Origin: Nemophila menziesii
Lineage: Eukaryota; Streptophyta; Magnoliopsida; Boraginales; Hydrophyllaceae
Assembly (NCBI GenBank): GCA_029959085.1
Contig: JARWIR010000093.1
Location: forward strand, 744,001-808,000
DNA: 64,000 nucleotides
Direction: 5' to 3'
Part shown: piece by piece, positions 21,510 through 32,614 of the stretch
Layout of the letters: every line of letters starts with the position of its first letter
Position numbering within the stretch: the first letter of the stretch is position 1
Notes under the pieces: model-generated
Database searches by the model: none
What the model was told of the DNA's origin: nothing
Seen by the model: the letters and a program-made list of their open reading frames with translations, nothing else
Program-made: the position numbers and the translations under genes

Positions 21510-22795
21510 ATAGTAACAGTAGCTGGTGGTAAAAAAAATTAGCAAATAAGGAGCTCTTTGTCGAGGTGATAAGGAACGTATTTCTTGGGGCACTAATAGA
21601 AGTTATTTGGAGGGAACGCAACAATGTACTGTTCAATGGGAGCGAGTTTCCGAGAGGTAAGGTGCTATTGGAGAAAGCTTTATATGCTGCGACTAGATAT
21701 GTTAAGGCCTGGGGCCAAGTTCCGAGGAGATTGCCACCTAGAAGGAGTTTTGTAACCCTTATTGGTTGGAGCAAACCTAATCAAGGGGTGAAGCTCAACA
21801 CGGACATGAGCTATAATCAATGTTGTAGATCTCGGTTTCGTGGCCTAGGCGGTCGACCGGGGCCTAGAGCTTAGGCGGGATTACACGGGGCCTAGGCGGA
21901 ATTATACGGTTTTGAATCCCGTCGCGTAATTTCGTATATTTAGTAATATATATGTAGTAATTATAGAAATTTAACCATTTAAGTCACAAAATTCATCTAA
22001 CAACACTATGCTAGATATAAAAATACTAATTGTTGAGTTATAATATCAATTAAAGAATTATCGAGAATAAGAAAAACAACAAGAATGCCTATGCGAGCAT
22101 GTCTTGCCATTAATCGGTGCCAAGGCGGTCATTTTTTGCCATTTATCGGCGCCTATTACACGGTGACTAAGGCGCTAGGAAAAAACACTTAGAGTTTTAA
22201 CTAGGCGTAAGCGGCTGAGGGGGGAGTTGACGTCTAAGCGGCGCCTAGGCGGGGAGATCGACATAGGCTATAATAAGTGGCGCAAGGCAGAGGAGGTAGA
22301 GGTTTAGTTAGAGACACGGATGGTAATTGAGTTCGTGGTTTTTTTATTAAGAGTTTTCATGACTCGCCCGTGATATTAGAGCTTATTTCACTTTGCGAGG
22401 GACTTAGAATGGTGGAAGAATTCAGGTTGACAGGATTAGAGGTCGAAGTGGATTCTTGTGAGGCCTTTGAGGTGATTCAAAACACGAAGCGAGGACGAGA
22501 ACCAGCGGCAATATGGATTGAGCAGATTCGGATGATCTTTGCAAGAAATAAATCGTTCACTCGTAAGTGTGTTTATCGCGACGCAAACACATGTGTAACT
22601 GGTTGGCTTATAATGCCTTGGCGCAAGCGAATGGCCATCATTTGCATATCGACCCCTCAGAGGAATATGGAGATTACTTTCGCGAGATAAAATTGGTTGG
22701 AAGACCCCAAGAAATCCAAACTTATTGGATGATGTTATAGTCTAGCATCCCACAATCTGTTTTGCAACTCCTTTGTAAAAAAAAAAAAAAAAACA
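21510..22795 (+). pseudogene. LINE ORF2 3' end (RNase H) with poly(A) tail
   Basis: The frame at 21566-21817 reads the linker before RNase H and enters it at GVKLNTDMSYN. After the inserted MITE (21818-22266) the RNase H continues with LELISLCEGLRMVEEFRL, DSCEAFEVI and CVYRDANTC, then frameshifts. A poly(A) run at 22777-22793 marks the 3' end. This is a 5'-truncated L1-type LINE on the plus strand, as is typical of incomplete reverse transcription. The host frame resumes across the MITE through its 8-bp duplication. Confidence 0.8.
21818..22266. mobile_element. hAT-type MITE rich in CTAGGCG motifs (copy 2, 449 bp)
   Basis: Ends read CAATGTTGTAGATCTCGG on the left and, reverse complemented, CTATGTCGATCTCC on the right. 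The 8-bp duplication GCTATAAT is exact at 21810-21817 and 22267-22274. Internal sequence is the reverse complement of copy 1 at 19199-19676, including GGGATTCAAAACCGT and the CTAGGCG-rich ends. It interrupts a LINE RNase H frame. Confidence 0.85.
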
Positions 22796-22996
22796 ATTTC
22801 CCAAATTCTTCAAATCCCTCTTTTTGCAAAATGTCAAGATCAATTCATTAATGGTAAAACGTGAACAGTGAATTTATCAAAACAGAAAATATTATTATAC
22901 TCAACTTATACAGATTCAAGAATTGAAAGCACTAAACTCAAATAACATATAAATCTCTTAAAAGTTCTTAGAAGTAAAAGAAAGCCTAATAATTAA

Positions 22997-23002
22997 TTTA
23001 TT
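22997..23002 (-). terminator. Candidate poly(A) signal of ZIP gene 2
   Basis: Minus strand AATAAA, about 23 bp after the stop codon. It is rather close to the stop, and other AT-rich signals lie further downstream, so this is tentative. Confidence 0.3.
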
Positions 23003-23024
23003 TTTTATCATGCAGCGTTTTTTT

Positions 23025-26000
23025 TCAAGCCCATTTAGCCATAAGAGACATTCCACCAGCACCTAATAGAACAGCCATGTATGATTTAATCTGAAGCTTA
23101 ATATTACCCTGTAACTTTGGACCCATGAAATCTGCTGCTAGAAGATCCACTAAAGCCATGTAAATTAAAAGTCCTGCTGATGAGGCATTAAGTAATCCTA
23201 CAGTTATCAAAGCACGAGGACTATTTTCTTTGTATGTGCTTGATAGCGCTATCCCTAAAGCTATCCCAAATGGTGTTGTTACTGCGAAAAAGAATGCCAT
23301 TAGGGCTTTCTTCAGTAGCTTGTAATCTGCCTGTTTAATCAAGAATTATGATTCAAGTCCAAGGAAAAAAAAATAAGTTAGGATATATACAAAAAGGAGA
23401 ATTAAGAGAGCGACGTATATATGGTTCATGCCTGAAGAATGCAACCACCAAGTCCCATGCCTTCGAACATTTGGTGAAAGCAAAGGGCAGCTACAAGTCC
23501 TTTGATTGTGCAAGTATTATTTGAGGCTCCAAGAGAAAGTCCTATCACTACGGAATGCACTATGATTCCCAGCTCTAACACCTGCATGCAAAAAGTTTAC
23601 GTACTGTCCCACAAATTATAGTATAATGTGTTTAAGAAGTTCGAGGGTTACTCAGATGTTGTGTATACAACTTTACATGGATTTCAAAGTAGCAAATTAT
23701 TTGACTTGCACAAAAAATGCTAAAAGCTGCAAAATTGGTGTTGGTCACCTTCTCCATTGGAGTGATGAGGTTTTAAATTGTTTTTAGAGAAAAAGACCTA
23801 TTGATACTCTGGTATTTTGCATTGAGTAATTATATATATCACTCAAAACCATATCACTCAAATGTCACCCAATGACGTGGCGTGAATTGGTTGGTTAACA
23901 ATCATTGGAATAATTATATATACCACCCAAAGTTATACCATCCAAATGTCACCCAATGATGTGGCGTGAATTGGTTGGTTAACAATCGTTAATTATATTT
24001 ATTTTCTTGATTTAATTAACGATTTTTAACCAACCAATTCACGCCACGTCATTGGGTGACATTTGGGTGGTATATATAATTACTCTTTTGCATTTTGAAC
24101 AAATACATACTCAAAATTTTAAAAATAGACAAACAATTATCCAACGCTCTATTTTTTGCTTTCCGTTAATACCTGACATTAATATGGTGTTAGTAGTGAC
24201 ATAAAAGAGATAAAATAGATATCACAACTAAAATAATTTATAATTAAAGATAAAAGTATGATGTCAAGTTAGCATTTACCGTCATGTATATAAAAAGACG
24301 GGTACTAACGAAAAATGAAAATTTTAGATACCTGAATGCTTATTTTAAAAAGGTTGGGTATTTTATTTATCAAAATTTGAAAGATTGAATATTTGGAGGT
24401 CTTTTTTCTTGTTTTTACTATTCTCCTTTTTCTTCTGTTTCCTTAGATATCGTGAAAAATCTCGGGATTTAAACGAGTAATGATATATACCACGCAAATT
24501 CATACCACCTAAATCCCACCCAATGATGTGGCGTGAATTGGTTGGTTACAAATCTTTAATCTACTTATTTCTTGATTTAATTAAAAATTTGTAACCAACC
24601 AATTCATGCCACGTCATTGGGTAATATTTGGGTGGTATGATTTTGGGTTGTATATATCATTACTCTTATTTCCACATGTGCTAACATTTTTATTTAAATT
24701 TCTCTTTCGCTTGATTTTTTGTCATTGTTTGAATTCTTTCAATTGCAATATTTTACATGTTTTTATCAAGGAATATTATCGGATTTTTGTGCAACCGTTT
24801 CTGAGTCCATTATAACTTGAGTGGAGCAAATGAGAACCAAAAAAACAAACACAACCATAAAACCAAAAAAAACTGAACCAAAAATCCCGAAAACCAAAAA
24901 CTAGAGGGGTTCGATTTTCAAATTTTCAAAAATCGATTTTTTTGGTTTGATTCTTGTTACTACGTAAAAACCGAACGGGCGAAGGAAAGGTTAGGGAATG
25001 TTTTTTTATAAAAATCGTGTAAGAAAACCTTTTGGTGGGAATTTATCATCTATATAAAAAAAATTGTTTGACTAATTGGGAGTGTTATTTGTAAATATTT
25101 TTTCAAATGTATCTATTACTTGATTGATTTTATTAATCATGATTGTATGAATTCAAAAATAAAAGCTTTAATTTTATGAATATATTTAGTATTGTAAATT
25201 AAGATAATCGTTATTTGATAATAAATTTATATCTAATTGAGATATTAATTGTCTACCGTGAATATGTAATAGTAGTCTAATTATATTAGAATATTAACCG
25301 TTGTTGGACAATGAATTTCGAGAAATTGGTTGACTCATATTATTGGGTCAAGCATCTGCATTCATAGATAACCAAAAATCAAAACGAAACGAACCAATCT
25401 GAAACCAAAAATCGAACCGAAACGAACAAGTCTGAAACCAAAAAAAAATATGGAAACAAATGCGAATCGTGTGATTCGATTTTCAAATTATAAAAAATCA
25501 AACTATTCGATTCAATTCCAGTTTTAGCCAAAAAACGAAAGGAACCGAACCATACTCACCCTTAATCATAACTATTTTTACCTTTTTCTTTGCTTGATCT
25601 AAACTGCCTCTACCCTCTCATTTTGACACTAACACACAACTACAAATTATATTCTACACTCACTTATTTTTCTTTCTAAATTTTCTAAGCCACTTTCAAA
25701 CAATATTGTATTCCTTGTTCAATAAGTACACACAAAAATTGAAAGTGTACAACTGGTCACATATAAGCCAATCGTTCATTATACTTAGGGATGTAAATGA
25801 ACCAAACCGCTCGCGAGTAGCTCGAGTTTGGCTCGGAGAAAAACTCGTTCGAGATCTGATCGAATATAAACAAGCTCAATCTCAAACTCTATTTTAAACT
25901 CGATAAATAAACGAGCCTACTCGAGCTCGGCTCGTGAGCTTGTTTAAAATTATGAACTATAAATTAATAAATATTCTTATAAATATATTATAAACCTTCA

Positions 26001-28212
26001 ATGTCAAATTGGATATTTTTAATTTCTTTAGACATTTACTTTTTCATTAATGTTATGTTCCATATTTTCATACCACACTCGATCAAATACCAACCGTTCG
26101 TAAAAGTCCTCTTTCAACCATAAAAAAAAAATTGTTCATGAAAAACTCAACTCTAAAAAAACTATAAGTTAAACAAACATGTTCTAAAATTTCTGATTTA
26201 GAACATTGGAAACTCAGGTTCGGCTTGTTTGAATTTGAGATCGGCTCGATCCAACTCGTTTAAATTTGAGATCGGCTCGGCTCGAGTCGAAAAATTTGTC
26301 AAACAAGTTGATAAATAAAGAGTACTTGTAGCATCTAAAAGATGGACCATGGTTGAAGGATGGACGAGCTAACGCGCAAACTCCATACGCTTCAGACAAA
26401 GCTATCATATCTTGGTCACCCCACCATATTTGACTTAAACCTAGCTACTCTTTGTGTCCATTTAATGTTAATAGGTACTACTATTCTATTATTGAAAATA
26501 CTCTAAAATATCAAGAAATTCTTTAACTTTAGAGATTTTAAATGATATTGCCCATGTTATAAGGTTCGAATTCTCTTCGACAAAAGTTCTCAAATTTATG
26601 TTTACTAGATAACTTTATACGTGATAAATGTTCATATATTATAACACAATAATAGAAATGATTAAGTCCAAGATCCAAAAATGGATCTTTCATGTAAAAA
26701 AAATGATTAAGTAGTTATAGAACTGCAACGATTTATATATAAATAGATAATAGATTTCAGCGGTTACGAAAAAAATACCCAATATATTAACGATTTGTAA
26801 CCAACTAATTCACACCATGTCATTGGATGGTATTTGGATTGTATGAATTTGGATATATATCATAACTCCTTAACTAGTTAAATTGACTTTAAAAAGGTTA
26901 CTCGTATCAAATAATTGGTCAATGAAGTAACTTTTGTTTGGCTACAATTTCCCGTAGTTATGACCTTGGACTCTTGCTAAACATTGGAAATATCAGACTT
27001 CTGACCAAACTAGCTACTTACTAATACGAGACAAGATGTTAAACCACAGGATTTTATTTAATACTACAGCCGACAATAAAATACCAGTGTCATGTGTCAA
27101 CTACAAATACAATTCAAAAAAAATTGTCATGTTAATTGTCAAATTTAAGATAGTTGTATATGAATTTTTTATTTTATTATAGTAGCTAGGAGTATTAGAT
27201 TTGAATGATATCAATTTAAAAAGATAGTTTAATCATTAAAACAATAATAGAATATCATTTGTTTAAACATTAAAAAGGAAGATACCTTAGAAACATTACT
27301 GTGGGACTTATACATCCACAGATACCACACCAATATATGTAGTAGAGAAATATGACACGATACTCTACTCTATCTAGCTACTATGCATATTTTCATACTT
27401 TAGTGAAAACGATAAACTGGTATGGGCGATCTAAAGGGTTGTGCGAATTTGTTCCACAAAAACGTGACTTAAAAATTAAAATAACCTTAGTTTCTCTTAG
27501 AAAAATAATTATAGACTTGTTTTGAAGTATAACTTTAGAGTTTAGCTTCTGACTGGTCAAAAAATGAAAGCATTGAATGGGAATTACTGACCATGGCAAT
27601 CACGCGATACCGCATAAGCTGTGAACCATCGACAACATTCTTAAAGTTCATAGACCCATGATGGTGACCATGTCCGAAATTCTCAGAAACAACCGCGTTT
27701 TCTTGATCTCCATCAACTCCACCACTCTTGTGATTCGCATCTGGATTAACATCACCTTTATGTTTCTTGCTATACAAACTAGTAGCCATGGAATCCACCA
27801 TTAACGTAACAATTGCAGACAACATAGCAACAAAACCAGTAAAAGGAAACTTATGCCATGGATTATCCTTTAGACAGCTTGAAGATAAATCGTCGAATGA
27901 ATCAGGTAAAACGTGCATGAACCCAGTTGCCAGAATAATTCCAGCTGCGAAAGCTTTTATGATTACAAACAAGCTTCGTTCTGGACTTAATGCTGGAATT
28001 GAACGTGTGATTAGAGGTAGAGTTACACCTATCATTGAAGTCACTAAAATGGAAACGAGGGCTATGATTTTAAGTGGTAAAGCTTTTGATTTGTTAACGC
28101 ATGAGTTTTTTGATTCTGCTTCACAGTCTTCTTCTTCTGATACTACTTGGGTTGTGAAGACTGTGATGATGATAAAGAAGATGAAGAAGATTGAGATTAG
28201 TTTAGTAGCCAT
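23025..28212 (-). CDS. ZIP family iron/zinc transporter, IRT1-like (gene 2)
   Basis: Three exons: 28212-27592, 23581-23432 and 23330-23025, all junctions in phase 0, encoding 358 residues. Exons 2 and 3 have exactly the same lengths as in gene 1 (150 and 306 bp). Residues 1-25 form a hydrophobic signal peptide. [11 protein letters not shown] lies at 98-108, the variable loop 149-190 is longer than in gene 1 and carries GHGHHHG at 180-186, and metal-site residues are His216 ([12 protein letters not shown]), His243 and Glu247 (FHQMFEG). The product should be an eight-helix metal importer of the plasma membrane or endomembranes. Intron 1 spans 4010 bp and contains MITEs. Intron 2 (23431-23331) starts GC instead of GT. 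The gene looks intact and arose with gene 1 by tandem duplication. Substrate is inferred from family only. Confidence 0.94.
23331..23431 (-). other. GC-AG intron 2 of ZIP gene 2
   Basis: The exon ends CTTCAG and the intron begins GCATGA; it ends TTAAACAG before GCAGATTAC. The homologous intron of gene 1 starts GTAAGA at the same codon boundary, which fixes the junction. GC donors make up a small minority of plant introns and are spliced by the major spliceosome. Confidence 0.85.
23824..24085. mobile_element. Mutator-type MITE (262 bp) with 9-bp TSD TTTTGCATT
   Basis: Terminal sequences GAGTAATTATATATA and TATATATAATTACTC are inverted, and TTTTGCATT is duplicated exactly at 23815-23823 and 24086-24094. 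Subterminal blocks CACCCAATGACGTGGCGTGAA and its complement form long arms. The left arm is present twice in tandem (23824-23908 and 23909-23990). It lies in intron 1 of ZIP gene 2. Confidence 0.88.
24475..24665. mobile_element. Mutator-type MITE (191 bp), same family
   Basis: Ends GAGTAATGATATATACCA and its inverted partner, with the family arms GATGTGGCGTGAATTGGTTG and complement. The flanking 9 bp do not match, so the duplication has decayed or one end was altered. Located in intron 1 of ZIP gene 2. Confidence 0.8.
24830..25565. repeat. AACCGAACC / AACCAAAAA repeat region
   Basis: Blocks of AACCAAAAA, GGTTCGATTTTCAAATT and AACCGAACC occur at 24836-24975 and again, partly inverted, at 25365-25555. 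This composition is common in old non-autonomous plant transposons, but I could not fix ends or a duplication. Confidence 0.4.
25787..26335. repeat. GCTCGAG-rich repeat, TAGGGATGTAAATGAACC end
   Basis: The left end TAGGGATGTAAATGAACC followed by GCTCGCGAGTAGCTCGAG, and GCTCGGCTCGAGTCGAAAA near 26275, recall a widespread class of plant hAT-like MITEs whose ends read AGGGGTGTAAACGAGCC. A related fragment is at 43053-43110. Terminal duplication not established. Confidence 0.45.
26786..26868. mobile_element. Partial Mutator-type MITE (right arm only)
   Basis: Matches the right arm of the family at 23824 and 24475: TTGTAACCAACTAATTCAC, then GTCATTGGATGG and the end ATATATATCATAACTC. The left arm is missing. 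It lies in intron 1 of ZIP gene 2. Confidence 0.65.
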
Positions 28213-28278
28213 TGACTCAATTCTCTTCTTGGTCGTCTTCGGCGAGAATTGAAATCAAATAGATCGTTATATTTTGGA

Positions 28279-28291
28279 GATATATATATAC
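28279..28291 (-). promoter_or_regulatory. Candidate TATA region of ZIP gene 2
   Basis: A TATATATATATA tract lies about 70 bp upstream of the ATG at 28212, at a position similar to the TATA box of gene 1. Confidence 0.45.
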
Positions 28292-28524
28292 AAAAAGTAA
28301 TCATATATTACATACCACCAAAATTTTGAGACATCTAAATTTATTATATTAAAGGTTGATAGATATTTTTGTTGGAATATTAAATGACTTTCAAATGCTT
28401 CTTTTTTGACTTTTTGCTTGTGAGCTTTGATGCCTTCCTTCTCCCATATCGGAGGAGATCTAATAGATATCGGAGTAGTATTAACTAATGTTGTGTTATC
28501 TATAAATTATTGACTAATGATATA

Positions 28525-28711
28525 AAGTAATGCTGGGTATCACCTAAAAAGCCATCACCTAAACATCACCCATGGCGGTTAGGTGGACCAATCATGAAGG
28601 AAAGAGAAAAAAGTAAATCTGGAAAGAGAAAATTCATGATTGGTCCACCTAACCGCCACATCATGGGTGATGTTTAGGTGATGGTTTTTTAGGTGATACC
28701 CAGCATTACTC
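28525..28711. mobile_element. Mutator-type MITE (187 bp) with 9-bp TSD AATGATATA
   Basis: Inverted ends AAGTAATGCTGGGTATC and GATACCCAGCATTACTC; AATGATATA is duplicated exactly at 28516-28524 and 28712-28720. The arms run almost to the centre (CACCTAAACATCACCCATG against its complement). The outer GAGTAATG motif is shared with the other family but the inner sequence differs, so it is a separate subfamily. Located about 310 bp upstream of ZIP gene 2. Confidence 0.88.
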
Positions 28712-28734
28712 AATGATATATTACCAAATAAAAT

Positions 28735-28916
28735 GAGTAATGATATATACCACCCAAATTCATATCACCCAAATGTCATGGCGTGAATTGATTGGTTACA
28801 AATCTTTAATCAAATCAAGAAATTAAATGCATTGACAATCTATAACCAATCAATTCACGCCACGTCATTGGGTGACATTTGGGTGGTATGAATTTGGATG
28901 GTATATATCATTACTC
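28735..28916. mobile_element. Mutator-type MITE (182 bp) with 9-bp TSD AAATAAAAT
   Basis: Inverted ends GAGTAATGATATATACCA and partner; AAATAAAAT is duplicated exactly at 28726-28734 and 28917-28925. Same family as 23824-24085 and 24475-24665. It sits 14 bp beyond the duplication of its neighbour upstream of ZIP gene 2. Confidence 0.9.
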
Positions 28917-28925
28917 AAATAAAAT

Positions 28926-29540
28926 AATATTGTCAAAATACATATCACTAATAATATGGTGTTCGTTGATTGGATTAGATGGTATGAATTTTATAATATA
29001 TATCATGACATTGTACACTACTAGAGGTATAACCGTATAAGGTTGTTGGTTTGTTTAATTTCTTAAATATGGTAAAATTACTCGACAGGTTTCTTTTATC
29101 CTTTCTTTGATGAATAAAGCGAAACTTCCATTAAAAAATTTGTATGAGATGAAATCAGAAGTATAAAATGTGACGAAAAATAGTTTTGGGTTTTGATAAC
29201 ATATTTAATCAGGAATTCACTAATAAGAATGAAAGTAATATTTATTCTTCTTAGAGATCACAAACTAGATTATACATGACCATATAAAAAAAAAAAAAAA
29301 TAACAAGCATATATATAAAGATAGAAAAATAAATCAGTCGACACTATTCACCGTCTGACACCGATCACCGACTATTATCGTCGATACGCCAGAGTTGTTA
29401 CATTACAAAAAAGAAAAACTTTTCTTAATTAGAAAAGATAAAATATTACAAATAATAATTACAACTAATAATATTTAAAGATAAAACTGAAAACAAAAAC
29501 CTAGATAACGTAATTTGATGATGTCATCAGCTTCTTTTGA
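28926..29540. other. AT-rich intergenic sequence
   Basis: No gene seen. A decayed MITE trace (GATGGTATGAATTTTATAATATATATCAT) lies near 28980-29007, and short CACCGTCTGACACCGATCACCG phrases lie near 29350. Confidence 0.4.
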
Positions 29541-29545
29541 TATCC

Positions 29546-31140
29546 TGGTGGTCCTTTGTGTGTTCTAAAATAAATGCAATAAGGAAAAGAGAACCACAAC
29601 CGCAAGTGTACGGTTGTCCCAAGTAATATAAGTGATAATACAGATTCGTTCTCAGAGACGGAATGGTTGACTCTAATACTTATCAGATAGTAGTTAATTG
29701 CACGTGAAAACAAGTAAATGATTTTTAGAATTGTTTGTTTGGTTTTCTAATGCTAAGACAATAAATTAAAATACTAAATTAATGCAAATAATTAACTAGA
29801 CACAAAAAAATAAAGTGTTTATGCAAGATGAGAAGGCAGTACTTGAGAGACGCAAGGATTTCACCTAATTATCATTCATTTCATGCATTGTTTAAGGGAC
29901 AAATTGGTAAATATGTATTGGTCGGGATTCGGAATTCTCCTTACCCTCGTCAGGGTGGACTAAGGAGCTACTCTCAAGTGCTACAAACCCCGTTAGGGTG
30001 ATTATAGTCCACTCTCAAGTGATTAAGCCTAATTTACCCAATAAGCCATAGGTTTAATTAAGCTCGCCAGAGTTTCTAATTTCTAACCTATATTCATTAA
30101 CTAATTCTATACCCAGACCCCCACGTCAAGGTGATCCAATCGCCACTAATTGGAATAGCCTAGCTACTAAGTCCTATTATCAATTGATCAGGTCAATAAT
30201 AGTGAATAAAATGAAAATTAAAGAAAAATACAATTTATCTAATTTGATTTAAATAATAATTATTCCAAATCCAAACACATGAAATAAAATCAAATTGGGA
30301 TTAACCCATTATGCGTTCTCAAGCACTTAATGAAATTAGCTCATGCTAATGCGAAAAACTAAATCAAAACAGAAAGAATTCATGTTCTTCAATTACAGAA
30401 ATAAAAGATAGAATCTAATTAGGAATTGGGTTTGGCTGTGATTTGGAGAAGATGACTTTCTCTAGCTCTAAGCTTTCTCCTTTTCCTTGCTGCTGACTTT
30501 CTCTCTGGACACTCTCTTCTAAAAATGATTTAATTTGAAGAATAAAATGAGAGGTACTGAATAATGAGGTCTAAAGGCATATTTATAGTGCTAAATTCGT
30601 ACTAGGGTTTTTACTTAGGTTTAAGTGAATATTAGAACAGCCCAAGTCCACTAATTAAACCCAAATCACGTAAGTGTTGCACCACCTCCACTAAAACAGC
30701 TTTAACCGACCCGTTTCAACTCAGATTGACCTCATTCCAGTTGCTAAAGTTTTGTAACTCAATGGGGCACGTTTTCTCTTCACAAGTAAGAGGCTAAATC
30801 CACTCTTAGATGGCTCGGAATCAGCAATCTTTGACAACTTTCCAGATTTGCAGCTTAAAATAATCAATTCTTTAGGGATATTTCTTTTTGCTTTGACTTC
30901 ATTACACGATCTTTGACTTTATTCTTGGCTTCCTCTCCTAGCTAGTATTCAAAACCTACAACTTTTCACTCAAAACAACCCATATTACGCGCAAAAGTTT
31001 AATAAATGAAAAATACTAGAATTAAAAGAGGAAAATCGATTTATTGCATTTTAATACCAAAAGTCTATCTAAATAGTCAAATAAACACCAAAAATGATGT
31101 CTCCCAAGGGCATAAAATTAGAACATTTAGGGAGACATCA
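29546..31140 (-). mobile_element. Solo LTR of an Athila-like family (subfamily 2), TSD TATCC
   Basis: The 1595-bp unit begins TGGTGGTCCTTTGTG and ends GGGAGACATCA, with TATCC exactly duplicated at 29541-29545 and 31141-31145. It aligns along its length with the LTRs at 54756-56323 and 60423-61990, sharing for example ACCGCAAGTGTACGGTTGTC. No internal region is present. Confidence 0.88.
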
Positions 31141-31145
31141 TATCC

Positions 31146-31616
31146 CTACCATGAAAACTCTATGGTTGGTGGGCATGAAGTCCTCATCTTCTTTATATCT
31201 CTCACCAAACTTCGCCGTCTGAAACCCCTCACACCTCTGTGATGCCATGAGTCACGCCCTCCACAATCGGAACCACCAACGACCACAACCGCGATCACTA
31301 ACCACCAAGTTGCTTGGAAAGGAACTAACCTCATAACCAGCCCTAACTTTGTCATATACGAAAATCACCATGGTTGAATCACCACTGTTTGGGCTCTGAT
31401 CTGCTCCAAAAAAATTATGATATGTTCATTATAGCCCTGCCAGCCAACCACCACTATTAATACCATTGGTGCACCACAATCTTGAGGTTTGAACCTTGCC
31501 AAAGCCATTATTGCTCACTTACAAGTAGGGGTGTCTGAGAGCATTTTCAAAAAAAAAAAAAAAATTACCGAGTTTTGGTGAATTGGTTATATTTTTATAT
31601 ATAAGGGTAGTAACAA
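31146..31616. other. Intergenic sequence without recognised features
   Basis: Contains CCACC-rich phrases around 31215-31500 but no domain, RNA gene or clear repeat. Confidence 0.4.
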
Positions 31617-32614
31617 TGTTGGAATTTATAATTAATCAAGTATGTTTAAATCATTTAAAACAAGATATTAATTTTAATTCTTTTCATGTTCTTAAAGAGA
31701 AGTAGAAAAAACATTTTTTTGTGAAAAAGTTGTCCCACATAGAAGCAGAGATAGAAAATGCACAAGCCTAAAATGGATTATATGTCTATTCCTACCAAAA
31801 GCTCCAAATGCTATGAAAGCCAAAAGGAAAAAGGCAAAGCCCAACACGCGCACACCACCGCCATTCGCCCGGCCTGGCGACGGCGACGCCGTGGGAGTTG
31901 GGGAGTCAAAAAATGAAAAATGAAACAAATTTCTGAAGTGATTTCAGTAGAAGATGATTCGGTCTTATTGTAGTCGGTGGCAATTCAAATCCCTTCAGCC
32001 AAAAGACAAACACCCACTAATTATGCACCCTATTCAAATCCCTTCACTAACCACGCTCCCTATTCAATGCTCAAAGGTTACAGAACATGGTCAACACCGG
32101 AGTGAATAAAGTCAGCATAGTGTCCAGGTTCATTGTTGGAAATCGAAAACATGTAACATATGTGTCTCAATCAAAACGTCAACAATTATGGAGAAAATCA
32201 AGGGCATTTATTTTTGACGTTTGATAAGAGGTTCTCTTCACTCCTTCTCCTATATACATCTCCTTCCCACTTGTCTTAGTCATAAAACTGAATCGGATTT
32301 GATCAAACCTCTACTATCTCTAAAATACTATTATTCTAGTAATATTTTCCTTCTGAATTGTAGAAACTCTGTTAGAGATAACCATCACGACCAAAATATC
32401 TTTTAACGATAATAACATTGTGTAACTGTGTGTTTTGCTTTTCGATTTCGTGTAAGTTTTGTTATGTATTTCCTTTACTGTAATAGATAATTTTACTTTA
32501 ATCGAAATACTTTTAATTTGGATTATCATATCAATTGTTTTAAAACATTGATTTTCACTTTTTCCTAACAATTTAAAAAGATATTATTTTATATCACCCG
32601 GCTTTCTTTTAGAA

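Larger units (their letters stand above)
23582..27591 (-). other. Intron 1 of ZIP gene 2 (4.0 kb, MITE-rich)
   Basis: Donor ATG|GTCAGT and acceptor TGCATGCAG|GTG match the positions of intron 1 in gene 1, which is only 89 bp. The expansion is explained in part by a 262-bp MITE, a 191-bp MITE, a partial MITE, an AACCGAACC-type repeat and a GCTCGAG-type repeat. No exon or nested gene is visible. Confidence 0.85.

Noticed and set aside
23025..23342. Reading exon 3 of ZIP gene 2 as a separate small gene starting at the Met near 23342
   Set aside because: The Met lies in intron 2; the acceptor CAG before GCAGATTAC and the match to gene 1 exon 3 show it is an exon.
27767..28252. 161-codon plus-strand frame opposite ZIP gene 2
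   Set aside because: Antisense shadow of exon 1 with no homology of its own that I can recognise.
31692..31928. Minus-strand proline/serine frame in the left LTR of Copia element 2 (and its match at 35206-35469)
   Set aside because: It appears in both LTRs but differs by indels and has no domain; composition of the LTR explains it.
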